Source: Diadema setosum (taxonomy: Eukaryota; Echinodermata; Echinoidea; Diadematoida; Diadematidae). Taken from it: 64,000 nucleotides of DNA. This document shows positions 36,071 through 49,936 of this stretch, piece by piece. Position numbers and translations under genes: made by a program. The stretch covers positions 24,268,699 through 24,332,698 of the forward strand of contig CM067070.1 in assembly GCA_033980235.1 (NCBI GenBank), in the 5' to 3' direction. How positions within the stretch are numbered: position 1 is the first letter of the stretch; the number at the start of each line of letters is the position of its first letter. The notes beneath the pieces are model-generated. The model saw nothing but the letters and a program-made list of their open reading frames with translations. It searched no databases and had not been told where the DNA came from.

Positions 36071-39000
36071 ATGCGACGGGTTGCGGTGATTGGGGCCGGG
36101 GCCTCCGGCCTTGTTTCTCTGAAGACATGTCTGGAAGAAGGGCTTGAGGCGGTATGTTACGAGAAGAAGCATGACATCGGTAAGACACTGTCTGCCCTCT
36201 TGATTAACTACAGTGCACTCCCATTATAACGAGCTCGGTTAAAACGAAATTCCGGTTACAACGAGGTAAAATTCGTTATAACGGGAACGAAGTAAAAACT
36301 CGTTATAACGGGAGTCCACTGTATGAATTTAAATCCCCTTGAGAGCTTTGATTTACAATTTTCATACTTTCATACTTTTATTTTCTCTATTTCATTGCTA
36401 AAACAGACTTTTGTTAAAGATCTATTCGTATTAATATATTGTAAGTTTTAATGATAGGAATATTCTGAGCAAAATTCCGCGGAGTGCAAAGCCTGTAAGC
36501 TATTGCACTATTAAATATTCAGTACACGTTTATTATTACAAATGTCCAAACTGAGTGGGTCATAGATTTTATTGCGATGAAACGTTAAGCTACGGCATTT
36601 GTATATTGAAGGTTTTAATGATAATAATATTCCGTGAAAATATCCACCTCGTTGTGTAGGACTTACATAAGAACGTTCCTCCTTCATTCACTCATTTATT
36701 CAACCATCCATTATTGTTTTTTAATTTATCTATGTACTTTCGTGTTCGGTGATCCGAGTATCCTCTGGGATCACCGTCTATAACTTTTATTCTGTGTCCT
36801 TTATGCAGGGCACTACTAGTCTCTTCTGTACATAAAACTGCTTTACAAACTAGCTATGTATTACATAAAACTTGAAAACAGTTTACAGTTTAAAACAAGT
36901 TTTAAACATTGATTAATTAATTCATTCATTCATATAAATAATATGTGGCAAAATTTGTGGCAACACAAACCATGATGTTCTACCAAATCAGACAGAAATA
37001 ACATTTAAGAGAAAACTCAAACCCAAGCAAACCAAGTAATATTATCTGGCATAAGCAACGTGGATTAAAAGAGAGAGTGGGAGAGAGAGAGGAGGAATGC
37101 ATGGAAAGTGGTCCATGCAAGAAAGATACCTGCAGGTTTAAAGGCATTTTTTCGCTTTTGTAGATGAAACGAAAAACCCAACTTTAGCATAGTGCTTCAA
37201 AATAATTCTAAAATGTGAGTTAGGGAAAGATTGCAACTATTGCAAAAATTTTAATCGGTGTAATCAATGTTAAGTATTGTAAACAATAGTTAAAATAAAA
37301 CTGAAACTAGAGTAAATCGTCTACTGTTATGGTTTATTGCAACAACAAAAAAAGTGTTAGGATGTTTTGTAACACGAGATATTGTACTATACATATGCAT
37401 CAAATGTGATAACTCGAACATTTTTTTTTTTAAATCACTGCTCCCAAGGGTAAACAATACCTTTAAGACGCTGATTAAACGCTTATAGGATCAAAATGTC
37501 AATGGAAGACAGCAATGAACGTGTGCAGCTTTCTGTGATGCTGGATTCCCAATGTCGTGCGAGCTGCTACGCACACCACGATTACCAGAATGATCAACGT
37601 GATTGCCACGACTGACATCGGGATCTGATAAGATCCCCATGATCACCCCACGATTAAGGCCACAATTTCTATCGTGGCGCAAACTACGACTGACATTATC
37701 AAAATGTCCACGTTCATTTACTGTCATGTTTAATGTTGTTTCCAGCGAGGATGTAACTGTGATGTGTGTACCGTAACTGTAAATTCCAGTTTTGTTTAAC
37801 GGTTGTTTAATCGACGAATTTGATGAAACTGGTATGGAAGAAGGAAAATGAAAAATTGAACTGAATAAAAAAAAAATATTAAATTCACGTCGTCGGATTT
37901 CACTCTATTCCTTAATCACGTCTTAACTCATTATATTGAGTAGTATAGTTAAAAAAAAAAACGAGTCAAGTTTCTTCAAGAAATCTTCAATGTGCCCTCA
38001 CAGATATTCATTTCGTATACGTATTTATAGATACAGTGTATATTTAATGTAGAAATGTCAGTCTGCACGGTCTTCGTTTCGTGGCTACCCGTCGTCCTTC
38101 GACTTTAACCCCGATTCGAGGCGCAATGACGAAGGGACTCACCAATCTATTGTCTGTTTTAAAGTATGATTATTTTGATTTTACCCCCTACATTATACAG
38201 CCGTGTATACACAAACATCATTGACTAGCTGCGTTTCATGTGGTCGCGCAATGTCTTTCGTGTTTCTTGTAAGCACGATTCTGCCTGTTAACGAATGATC
38301 TGCCATCTGTTAAAGGTAAATGTGGTTGTTGTTTATTTCAGAGAGCGTTCCAGTTTTGGGCTTCCATCAGTCCATGCTGAGAGGCAACGCAGTTAAACTC
38401 GATTTGAATTCATTTCCATTTTCTTCAAAAATATAGCACACTTTTCACTTTCTTTTGTCACAGAAAATGATACAAACGAGACAATGTGGATTGAACAGAG
38501 TATACAATACAGAAACTTTGTAGTAAGGATATTGCAATGATTAGTGAAGTAGACAATATCATTTTGAATGTGCAAATAAAATTATGATACAGATTATGAT
38601 ACAATATGCCATGTACGCAAATCAAAAGCTTTTATGAGACAGAAATTAAATGTTTCACATTGTTGATTTTTCCGTCAATTCATGCATGCATGCATATAAG
38701 TTTTTTTTTTATGATAGTTGAAATATTTCAATCCGATTCGATTTAATCAGTCAAACTTTTCATCCAACAAAGGAGTAAGACAAAATACAATGCATACATT
38801 ACACAATATAATTGCATGAAGTTGCAAGAAATGCATAAGGCATTGTGAATAGTAAAGTATAAAAAAGGTACAAGTAAGTAGAATGACTAAGAACAGTTAT
38901 GCGTATACTTTGCAAGACTTTACAAAACAACGAATTTTGAGAAAGAGAGAGAGAGAGGACAGGAAAAAGAAAGAAGAGCATTTTTTTTTCATTATTTACA

Positions 39001-42000
39001 AAAAAGAAAACAGTTTTTGTTAGTAATAGACATTGTGTATGGCATTCTTATATTACAATTATCAGTTATATTCATCATGTAATGAATTTCTATCGTTTTG
39101 CTTTTATTAGCACTAGAATATCTTATTGATTATTGACTTATTGAACAGTAACCGTGGTAACATATTACTGCATCGTGCTCTTGGAAGGAAGGAGTTTGCA
39201 TGGTTGTGTTCATAGCATAATTATGCTCAGTTTTCGGTTCAATTCAATTCAATTCAATTCAATTCAATAGTTTATTTCCATCATCAAAAAGAAAAGAAAA
39301 AGTTGACATAATCCAACATGTGTGAGTCCTTAAAGGGATCGTATAGTTTTGGTTGAGACCTAATTTCAGGTTTCTAACATTTTTTTGTGAGATGATGAGA
39401 AACCTTTTATGACATATGAAAGAGCATGTAATTCCATGAGGAATTCAACGTTTATTTGATGAAAATTGGTTTTGAAATGGCTGAGATACCCAAAACAGAG
39501 CGATTCTGATAAGCGTGTGGGACCTACACTTTATTACGATTGCTTTGTTTTACTTTGTTTTTGGATGTTTCAGTCATTCCAAACCCGATTTTCATCAACC
39601 AAACTTTAAATTCCTCTTAAAATGGTATGCTCTGTACTATTTCATAAGTGTTTTCTTGGTATCTCGCAAAAAGTTAAAAGCCCACTTCTCATCTCCTAAT
39701 ACTGTACCATCCCTTTAAAAGGAATGTTAGAATGAAAGGAGGAAAGAGAAGGTAGGAGAAGAAGCAAGGAATGGAACGAGTGAATTCTCAGGAGTGACTC
39801 ATGAGGAGGGACAGTCGATTGTCAAAAACGTTGAGTCCTTCTCCGTGCTCTTCTAATCCCCTCTGGTTCACAGTCCTTTTCAGGTCGGACTACACACACT
39901 CTAGAAAGAATACTCTGCCTCTATTTCTTGCTTCTTCTTCTACCTTCTCTTTCTTCCTTTCATTTTAAAAGCCTTTTAAGGACTCACATATGGTGAACCG
40001 AAACCGAGCATATGACATTACCATGATTACTGCATAGTTAAAAAAAAAAAAACACACACACACATAAGAAAACTGACTTTGTAACTGCCTGAACTTCAAA
40101 GGGCCAGACTCGACTAGCATTCATGCTGTTTTCTGGTTCCTTACTATCCTTGTATATTTCCATGTGACTGCATATTTGTAAACATGTACACTGATTGTAG
40201 ATATTTAATTGGATTATAAATTTACATTTATTCATTCACTCGTTCATTTATTCGCATCAAAGGGATACTAAAATTTGAAGAATGTCATTGCTCCGATGGT
40301 AAATGTACATACGTACAGTTCAGAGTTCAGTTCTGTCATAACAATATTCTAAGATGTTGTGATATTATGTCAGACGAGGGGAAAAAGCTACGATCACCTG
40401 ACGATATAGGCAAATATTGCACAGTCCCGATGCATTCATCACTGAAGAGATTCTATTTCAGTTCTGTTAAGAAACGTAACATATGAAAATAGTAATCGCG
40501 AAGAAGAGAAAACTACAAAATGAGTAGGTCAATATTTATGCTTCTCTTCTAAATATTAATGCCAATGCCGGTGCTTAGAATTACTATCAATAAATAATTA
40601 ATAAATTGCAATACGTTAGTATTGTTACATGATTTTACATGCCACGATATAAACTCCCTAAGGTGCAACATGTTAAACACACACACGCGCGCGCGCGCAC
40701 ACACACTATTATTCAGAAATACTTTAAACTCGTTGGATTGACTTTCCTGTTTTTCCTCGACTGTTGAGTTATAATGCATCACCGCGGTTTGACGTAGAGA
40801 GAGAGAGAGTGTGTGGGATTGCACACCTTCAGCTCGATTGTGATACAATGTATCAGTATCACATAAATCGTCACTCTCGTTTTATAATCTCAAATAGTAG
40901 CTGCATAAGAAACGCCATCAACAATAGAAACAATTATCGACAACACTCCAAGTCGTTTGCAACTGATTGACAAATTGCCCTACATCGACGTAAATAAGCA
41001 CTGAATTGATCAGTGTTTTAGTGGTAGCCATGATAAAAAAAAAAAAAAAAATCATGGGCGTACATACTCGAGCAGGATTCGAACCTACGACCTCCTGATC
41101 ACCTGACAGGCGTCATCTCCAACAAATTGCCCTACATCGACGTAAATAAGCACTGAATTGATCAGTGTTTTAGTGGTAGCCATGATAAAAAAAAAAATCA
41201 TGGGCGTACATACTCGAGCAGGATTCGAACCTACGACCTCCTGATCACCTGACAGGCGTCATCTCCACTAGACCACCGAGCTTCCGCCCGACAGCAAGTG
41301 TTAGTTCTAATCCTTATAGCATGCAGCGGGTACTGCTTTGTTATTCTTATTTACGTCGATGTAGGGCAATTTGTCAATCAGTTGCAATGAAAACATCTCG
41401 ATGGAAGAATTTCATGAATTTGAACTTTAAGTCGTTTACTTGTTACAGTTTCTTTTGTCCGTCTGTGCGTCCATATCTAGGTGGACTCTGGTTGTTCTCC
41501 AAGGAGCCTCGGCCAGACCCCAAGGGTCCGGGCGCCGTGTACGTCGGCTTGCATACCAATGTCTGCAAGGAGATGATGGCGTACTCGGATTATGCCTTCG
41601 ACAAGACACTGCCTCCATTCATTAGGGTATGGTTCACTCTTTGGGCATCATACATTCATCACTCACAGAAAGGAGGCTGCTTGGTGAACTCAATCGTTCT
41701 GGATAATCCTATGTTCTTTCCTGCTTTAACTGCCATACTATCCTTTGTTTTGGCCCACTTATTTCATTTCTGGTCCTTTCTTAGGGTGATTTACCATGTT
41801 GATGAGTTCCTTTTCAGTCACGTTCATTGCTAATTCGAAATACAGTCAGATGTTTTCAAGAAATTCCGCAGATTTTGTGGTGTGTTTTAAGCAGATCGGA
41901 AGAAAGCCAAAACCCCGTGCAGAAGGTTAATATAAAGTAAAGTCTTACTGTTCTCTGATGGTCAATTTCCTGTGATGGTATTACAGGCAGTAGTACTTTT

Positions 42001-42781
42001 TGGGACTGAACTAAGATGGCTGGAGTAACTTTTGGAAACGAACTGATTTTTAGATGCCATTTTTGAAAACTTTCCAATTGGAAATTCATACCTTATTTAG
42101 TAGGAGTGAATAAAGCTACTGAAAATGAGTGCCAAAAAAAAATCAATTTTGATGAAGATGGTTATAGTACCTTTTTGAAACAAGCTCTTTAAGTTAGCTA
42201 CTTTACAGTGCAACTAATTAGTGTGTACTCTCTCCGAAGTTCGTTTCTACAACGATGGAAACAGTCTTTTTAGAATGATTGGGCGTCTGCTGACAAATAT
42301 TTGCGACTTAGTTATTGTTTTCATCTATCAATGCGTTTTGCTGCAGGCGTCGGAGTTGCTGGAGTATTATCGAGGTTACGTTGACCACTTCAAGCTCGGA
42401 AAGCACATACGTTTCAACACCGAGGTGGTTGATGTCCAACCCTCGGAAGACTACTCGAAGACGGGGCGATGGCTGGTCACTGCGCGCAGCGGGTCTGGAG
42501 CCGAAACAACCGAGACCTTTGATGGAGTCTTGGTCTCAACGGGACTCTACTCCAACGGATGGACCCCAGAGATACCGGGGATAGAAGGTTTCCCCGGAGA
42601 GGTTATTCACAGCTGCCAGTTCACTAAAGGAGAAGATTATAAAAACAGGAGGATCCTTGTTGTAGGTAAGGCAAAACTATAGATGATGGAGCTGATGATA
42701 GTAACAATGTTTAATTATTTTAATATGACTTCTTTCACCACCTTTATGTGGCTTTCAAAGATCTCTCTCTCTCTCTTTCCC

Positions 42782-42840
<59 letters not shown>

Positions 42841-45800
42841 TATATGTATATATTTTTTCGCCAAATATATAATTATATAAATTCTTTATATGTGTATATA
42901 TTTTTTTTTGCCAAATATATATATATATATATATATATAATTCTAAGACATTTTCATCTATTTCATACTGCAGGGTTGGCCTGTTCACTTTTGAAGAAAT
43001 TGCTTTCCAAAGGCGCCCTGCAGTAATAGGAAACATCATACTACATAAAAACATAAATCCAATTACAGGTAACATTGTACACTACTAATACATGTATCGA
43101 GGTGGATTAATGACAAATAAGTACATTTGTATACGTTGACGCTTATATACATTTGCATAGCACTGTTACAAATCAATCGAATCGTTTATGAGGTTTTGCA
43201 TCGGTGTTTGTTTGTGCTTTTTTTTTGCACTAAACAAACTGGCAGTATAGTGCAGCAAAGAAAGATTGATGGCAAAGAAAATACATCGTACCAAAACCAA
43301 AGGCCTCCCACGCATTACAATCGGTTGTACCAAAGACCTCGCGAGATGTCGACTATTTCAAGACACCTTCAATGACAAGATGGCCACTCCCATCGTCAGT
43401 GTCATGGACATTGATAGTAAGTGGTGGTGCCACCTTTGTGTTGCTATCTACTCCTCAACCTTTACTAATTTCGGGAAGAAGCAGAGTCAGAATGACGACT
43501 GGTACCAAACTCATTGGGATGAAACCAGATGTTGAAGCCGCAAGAGGACCACTGGTCCAGGAAAGGCCTGCTGGCCTACAAGCGCAACTCCATTGCACCT
43601 CCAGCACACACTACCTTCTTAGAACTTCCCAGAACAAGGCTCAACAGACTGCACAGCGCTGTACTAATGGCATCTGGTTAAACCTGTACAGCTGGATTCA
43701 GACCGTTGCAGTTATTGGAAACGCAAGGAACATGTACGACGGCATCAAAACTGCCATCGGTCCTACCACCGTCAAGACTGCACCACTAAAGACTAAGAGA
43801 CAAGAGAGGCAATCACTGACCCACCAAGCGGCTGGAAGGCTGGATGGAACATAACCTGAAACTGTACGTAACCCACAGGAATGTGGTGACAAAGGCTGGC
43901 TTAGACACCTTTTACTCGCTCAATCATGAAGGAGCTGGATGCCCTGCCTACAATAGAAGGACTCAACAAAGCCATTGACTGTCTTTAGTGCGGAAAGGCT
44001 ACTGGAAAAGATGGTATCCCACCAGCCACCAGAAGTGCTAGCTAGTGCTGAAGGGCGACAAACCAGTACCACTGCAACTCCTCCACGACCTCCTGTGTCT
44101 TTGCTGGGAAAAGGCCACGTCCCCCAAGACACCCTACAAGAACATGGGAAACCATAGCGACTGCAACAACTATCAAGGCATCTTCCTCCTATGAGCAGTG
44201 TTGTAGGGAAAGTCTTCGCACGTCTAGTCCTGGCAGAGTGTATCCCCAGTGTAGCAATGCGGCTTCTGGGCAGGCCGATCTACAGTCGACATGATCTTCA
44301 CGTACACTATGCCAGCTGCAGGACAAGTGCCGAGAGCAGTAAAAGCCGCTGCACATTGCATTTACAGACTTGACAAAAGCCTTTAACCTAGTCAGCTGAG
44401 GTGGATTCTTCAGTCTCCTGCAGAAGATAGAATGCCCTGCGAGACTGCTCCAGATTGCCACATCCTTTTACGATGATATGCGAAGTAGAGTGTGCTATAA
44501 AGGTAGAACTTCTCATTCTTTGCCAGTAAGCAGCGGTGTGAAGTAGGGCTTCACCCTCACACCGACACTTTTCGGAATCTTCTCCTCCATGCTCAGTACG
44601 TTTTTGAAAGCTGCACAGAAGACACCTGCATCCATACCAGAGCGGACCGGAAGGTATTTAAATCGCCTGAGTGCATACCAAAACCAATGTTAGAGAAGTT
44701 CTTATCAGCCTGAAAAAGACTTTAACTTGACACAAGCACTGACTGTAATTCGGATACTTTCATCAATGACACGAATCTAGAAGTGGATTGAATTCACCTA
44801 GGTCTACGTACCATTTCCAGTTCATCCTCCCTTGACACTGAGATAAGCAATAGGACAGGGAAACTACTGCAGTCGTAGTCAAACTGAATAAGCGTGTATG
44901 GAACAACAGTCGAGCTGACCATGAACGCCAAGCTCCGCGTTTACCAAGCTTAATTGCGTCCTCAGAACCCTGCTAAACGTCTCTGGGTCAGGAGAAGAGG
45001 CTCAACACTTTCCACCTACGTGTCTCAGACAACTCCTGCACATTGTGAAAGTGGCAGGATAGGGTGACAAACATAGGTCCTCAAGCGTGCCGGCATTCTC
45101 AGCATGTTTTCGCTCCTCGCCAGAGACGACTTAAGTGGTTGGGTCATTTACGTCGAATCGAACCAGGCCGCATCCAGAAGGGCATCCTGTAAGCATTGGT
45201 AAGGACAGCTATGCGAAAGGCCGCATCTTCGCTTCAAGGACGTGTGCAAACGCGACATGAAGATATCTAACATCGACACCAAACACCTGCGAAGGTGCAA
45301 CTGACAATCGTCAGCTGTGTGGAGGTAATGTCAGATAGGGCGTCAAGAGGGCTGAAGCTGAAAGAAATGTACAGCAGACTGACAAGATAGCCAGAAGGAT
45401 GGCAAGGGCAGTCTCAGTCTCAGCCCCAACGGACTTCATCTGCTGCATGTGCTCCGGAGATTGTCATTCAAGAGTCGGAGTATTCAGCCACTCCATACAG
45501 GCGATGAAAATTATTTGGCTAGTGCTACTCCATCGTCTCTGGGTGCCAACCTTATGCGTGCTGTGTCAATATTAAAAACATATAAAAAAAAAAACACGTT
45601 TGAAACAGCTTTGGATTGCATGTTTTGTGACCTTAAGATCGTCACTCTTATCGCGCTTTTATTTCTTTCGTTTGCAGGCGGAAGTATTTCTGCTGCGGAC
45701 GTTGCAACCGTCGCGAGTCCCTATGCCTCTCAGGTAAGATAACGTGCAACATTTTTGTTTGTTTGTTTCAGAAACGTTATCATTTTTGACAATGTTGTAT

Positions 45801-48800
45801 AATGCTTGAAAACACGTCCATAGTTAGTGAGAGGTTATAGTTGAAAGATCATAATAATCTCCATGCAATAGTGACAAGTTTCTATAGGCTAACAAAATTG
45901 CTACTTATTGTTAAGAAAGTATGAGACAGGAACGAGCACCTTGTATTACACTCACACACACACACACACACATATTTACATTTATGTACATGGACCCTAA
46001 AGCAAAGATCTATAGAGGAGAATACAGACCAAAGAGATGAGATCCTATCGTAAAATAATTGGCATCTCCTGCAAAGATCACATTATCAATGATGAGGTAA
46101 TAAACCGAGTCCAACAAGCCATCGGGCCCTCTGAAGACCTACTGTCAACAGTGAAAATACGCAAACTCAAATGGTATGGGCATACAGAGAGATCATCAGG
46201 ACTGGCCAAAACAATCTCACAAGGCCGAGTGAGAAGAAAGAGAGCAATTAAAGAGGTAGACCAAAGAAGAAATGGGAAGACAACATACGAGATTGGATAG
46301 GCCTAAGGTTGAGAGAGGCACCGGCAAAGGAAGGCAGAGTAGAGGGAGGGATGGGGAAATTAAAACTGGCTGCGAAGTCTTCTGTAATGGCGCCACAACG
46401 GTCTTCTCGACTACGGGATATGTAAGATGTGAGATTTAAGATATGTGATACATTTCGCTTTTTTTTTTTTTTATGCGTTGCATCCCAGATTTACCTCAGC
46501 ATGCGACGAGGGGCTTGGTATTGGCCCTTGATGATTCGGAGGCGACCGTGGAATTACCAATTCAACCGACGATGGCACGAACTCCTTCCCGATAGCTACA
46601 GGGCTAAGAGAATGCAGACAATCGTGGAAGAAGCCACTGACCACATGGCACTCGGTTTCCAATGCCCCAGTCCAGCGGCACTGAAGCTGCCGATGATCAA
46701 CGCCGGCGCAAGCGACAGAATCATGAACGGCGACATCAGAGTAAGGAGCTGCATTCAAAGAGTGGAAGGGTCAAAGGTCATCCTGAGCGATGGGTCGACA
46801 GTAGAAGACCTTGACGTCATCATTTTCGCCACGGGCTACGATGTGAAGTATCCCTTTCTCCGTTTTGACCTCATCCCGGGTAAGTGGAGAAAAGCAAACA
46901 TTGTGTTCTTCAGGAGATACAAAAATTACTAGTAGCATGTGATTTATTTTTGAAGTCCCTTGACTTCAGATTCATGAAAAGAAAAGAAAAAACAACGATG
47001 GTTGCAGCGCATTGGGATCGGACGAAATTTCTTCAAAACACATAATGTTTTCATAATCTTAAGATCGTACCACTGCAGTTTTCTGTCAGCATTGTGCCGT
47101 TGTTGTTTTTTTTTAAATCATTATTATTTCTGTAGCACATTCACAGAGACGAAACTATCAGGCAAGTAAAACACGTAAAGTTTTAACGCTTCTGAATCAT
47201 CAAGGGGGTTCTTAGAGACAATGAAAAGTGAATGATTTTGGTATGTGCGTCATAACTATTGTCCTATTGTCCCGCGTAGGGTCTACTCATTAAAAAAAAA
47301 AACCAAACGATGGAATAGAAGCACACAGACATACATAACAAACTGCAAACAGACGGCAGACAGCGAGCATTGGCGCAAAACTCGAATTAGTCTTTTTTTT
47401 ATGCCTCCGCCACGAAGTGGTGCCGGAGGCATTATGTTTTCGGGTTGTCCGTCCGTCCGTCCGTCCGTCCTTCCGTAATGAATTTTGTGGACAGCGTAAC
47501 TAAAAAACCTTTTAAGGTATCCTAATGAAACTTGGCATGTATGTGTATTAGGGGGTGAAGTTGTGCCTATCAACTTTTGGGTGCACATGCTCAAGGTCAA
47601 AGTTCAAAAGGTCAAGGTCAAATGCTTAAAATTTCACTATTTCCTCCATATCTATGCAATGCCTAAAGATATTATCTTGAAACCTAGTGTATACATGTAT
47701 TACCCAATTAAGATTCTCTGGTGAAAGTTTGGGGTCATGAGGTCAAAGGTCAAAGGTCAAAAGATCAAGTAAAAATCTTAAAATTTCATTTTTTTCTCCA
47801 TATCTTGGAAATTGTTCAAGGTATCTTCATTGACCATAGCATATATGCATGCGCTGACTGGCAGTGATTATCTAGGCAATTTGGGGTTCATGGGGTCAAA
47901 GGTCAAGGGCAACACTTCAAAATTTTACTATTTCCCTCGTATTTATGCAATGCCAGCAGGATTATGTTTTTTTAAAACTTGGTGTATGCATGTATATCCG
48001 AATAGAGATTATCTGGGAAGTTTTTTTTTTTTGTTTTTTTGCCAAAAAGGTTAAGGTCAAAAGGTCAAAGATCAATTGAAAGTGCTGAACTTACTTCTTC
48101 CTCCATTTCTTGGAAGTGGCTCAAGTTATCTTGAAACTTAGTACAAATTTATGCATGTTGTGCCTGACAGTGATTCTCTTATGAATTTTGGGGTCAAAGG
48201 CCAGATGAAAATGGTAACAATTTACTATTCAATAAAGAAATTGCACTTTTTCTCCATACCTTGAAAACTACTCAATGCATAAACTTATGAAAGGGTCAAA
48301 GTCAAGTTAAAGTCCTTAAATCCCCAAATACATGCTCTCCTATTCATCCAATTAAATGTAGGTCAAGGAAGGTAAACGTTCAACACATTTGTGACAAACA
48401 TGTCATTTTAATATTTTGCCAATTTTGTGAAAATGTAATCACACATTGTCCACATGTACTACCGGTATAGACCTACTAGGAGAATCATGCATTATGGCGG
48501 AGGCATACCAGTCGCCATAGCGACATTTCTAGTTTTTTTCTAAAGTCATGTCTGTGGGGAATTCCTCTATCTTGCTGGGCTTAGTGTTCAGGTGCATCTT
48601 AAAATTTTTTACTTTGCATTTCCGTCATTGTATCGGGCTAGCTCTGGTGATCATACACGTTCTTGTAGTCAAGGCTACGGTCACAACTAAGGGCGGCGTC
48701 CGTCCGATTTGTAGCCTGCTCGGTCGCCGCTTGAATTATGCATCGCCCAGCGATTTTTCGAGAAGTTGAGAGGGCTGTATAAAAGCCCCGGCCATGGCTG

Positions 48801-49890
48801 AGCGATACCTTGTCGATTTCCCGTCCGTCACAGGTCGATGTTTAGTAAATACATGGCGAAATACGGGGATCTTCTCGGGTCAGAGTCCGAGCAGTTACCG
48901 AGTGATGCCCCACTTGCAACTCGCGACCGTCTCCCACAGCCGCACCGGCCAATTTTCAAGAAATCATCAGCGCTAAGATTTCAGCGACGACTGAGCGCTG
49001 CGCTAAAAATCAGTGGTGCCCGGACGGTCGCCGGTCGGTGTCTGGCCGATACTGGCTAAAAAACTCGCCGCCCAGCTGATTTTGTAGGTTGTGATCGTAG
49101 CATTTATGTTTGTTTTGTTTTGTTTTGTTTGTTGTTGTTGTTGTTTTTTTTTTTTTGGGGGGGGGGGATTCTTTTATACTTTTACGTATGTGTTCTCTCG
49201 CTTCATAGTTTGACATCCTTTTCACCTGTAAGTTTTATTGGGAACCTACTCCCTGCATGCAATTAGATTCAATATAGATTCCTCATATTTTCACAGCCCT
49301 TCAAAATCAGCCTGCTCGGTGCCCGGGTGGTAAGTTTTTAGCCATTCTTGGCCGGGCACGCATCCCGGCTAAGGACCGGGCACCGCTGATTTTTAGGACA
49401 TCATCAGTCACCGCTGAAGTCTGACTGTGGAATTAAAATTTCGATGGCGACATCGAAGTGATAGCAGGGACCTGTGGGCCGCCGCCGATACGCGTGCGGG
49501 ACACAGGCAGATGTGGTACCGATCACAAGCCGGCCGCCGGGTGGTTTCTTAAAAGATTGTCCGGTTATTTGTGGGTCATCACCGCTTGACTGCAGCTGTC
49601 AGTAAAGATTCCCCCATTCGGCAAGGTTTGACCAAAAATCGACTGGTGACCGACGGGAAATCGTTAGGACATCGCTCGGGCATCGCCGCGGCTTTACTGC
49701 CCTCTCGACTTCTCCAAAAATCGTTGAGCGATGACTTAATTCCAGCGGTTACCTAGCAGGCTACAATCTGCTGGATGCGGCCCTGATTTATGATCGTAGC
49801 ATTATTTCATATTGACAATAGATTCACTTATTCAATGTCTTGTTATGTTTTTTGTTTATTTGTTAAAACGTGTATTATAGAACAATTAAA

Positions 49891-49936
<46 letters not shown>

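Noticed and set aside
37491..37727. 78-aa minus frame in FMO intron 1
   Set aside because: No domain or splice context; short repeated CACGA-type words suggest non-coding sequence.
41040..41290. Two tRNA-like blocks on the minus strand
   Set aside because: Same reason: promoter boxes of a SINE, duplicated with its A-run tail.
47245..47600. Frames across the GCCTCCGCC repeat head
   Set aside because: Translation of a non-coding repeat and its (GTCC)n run.
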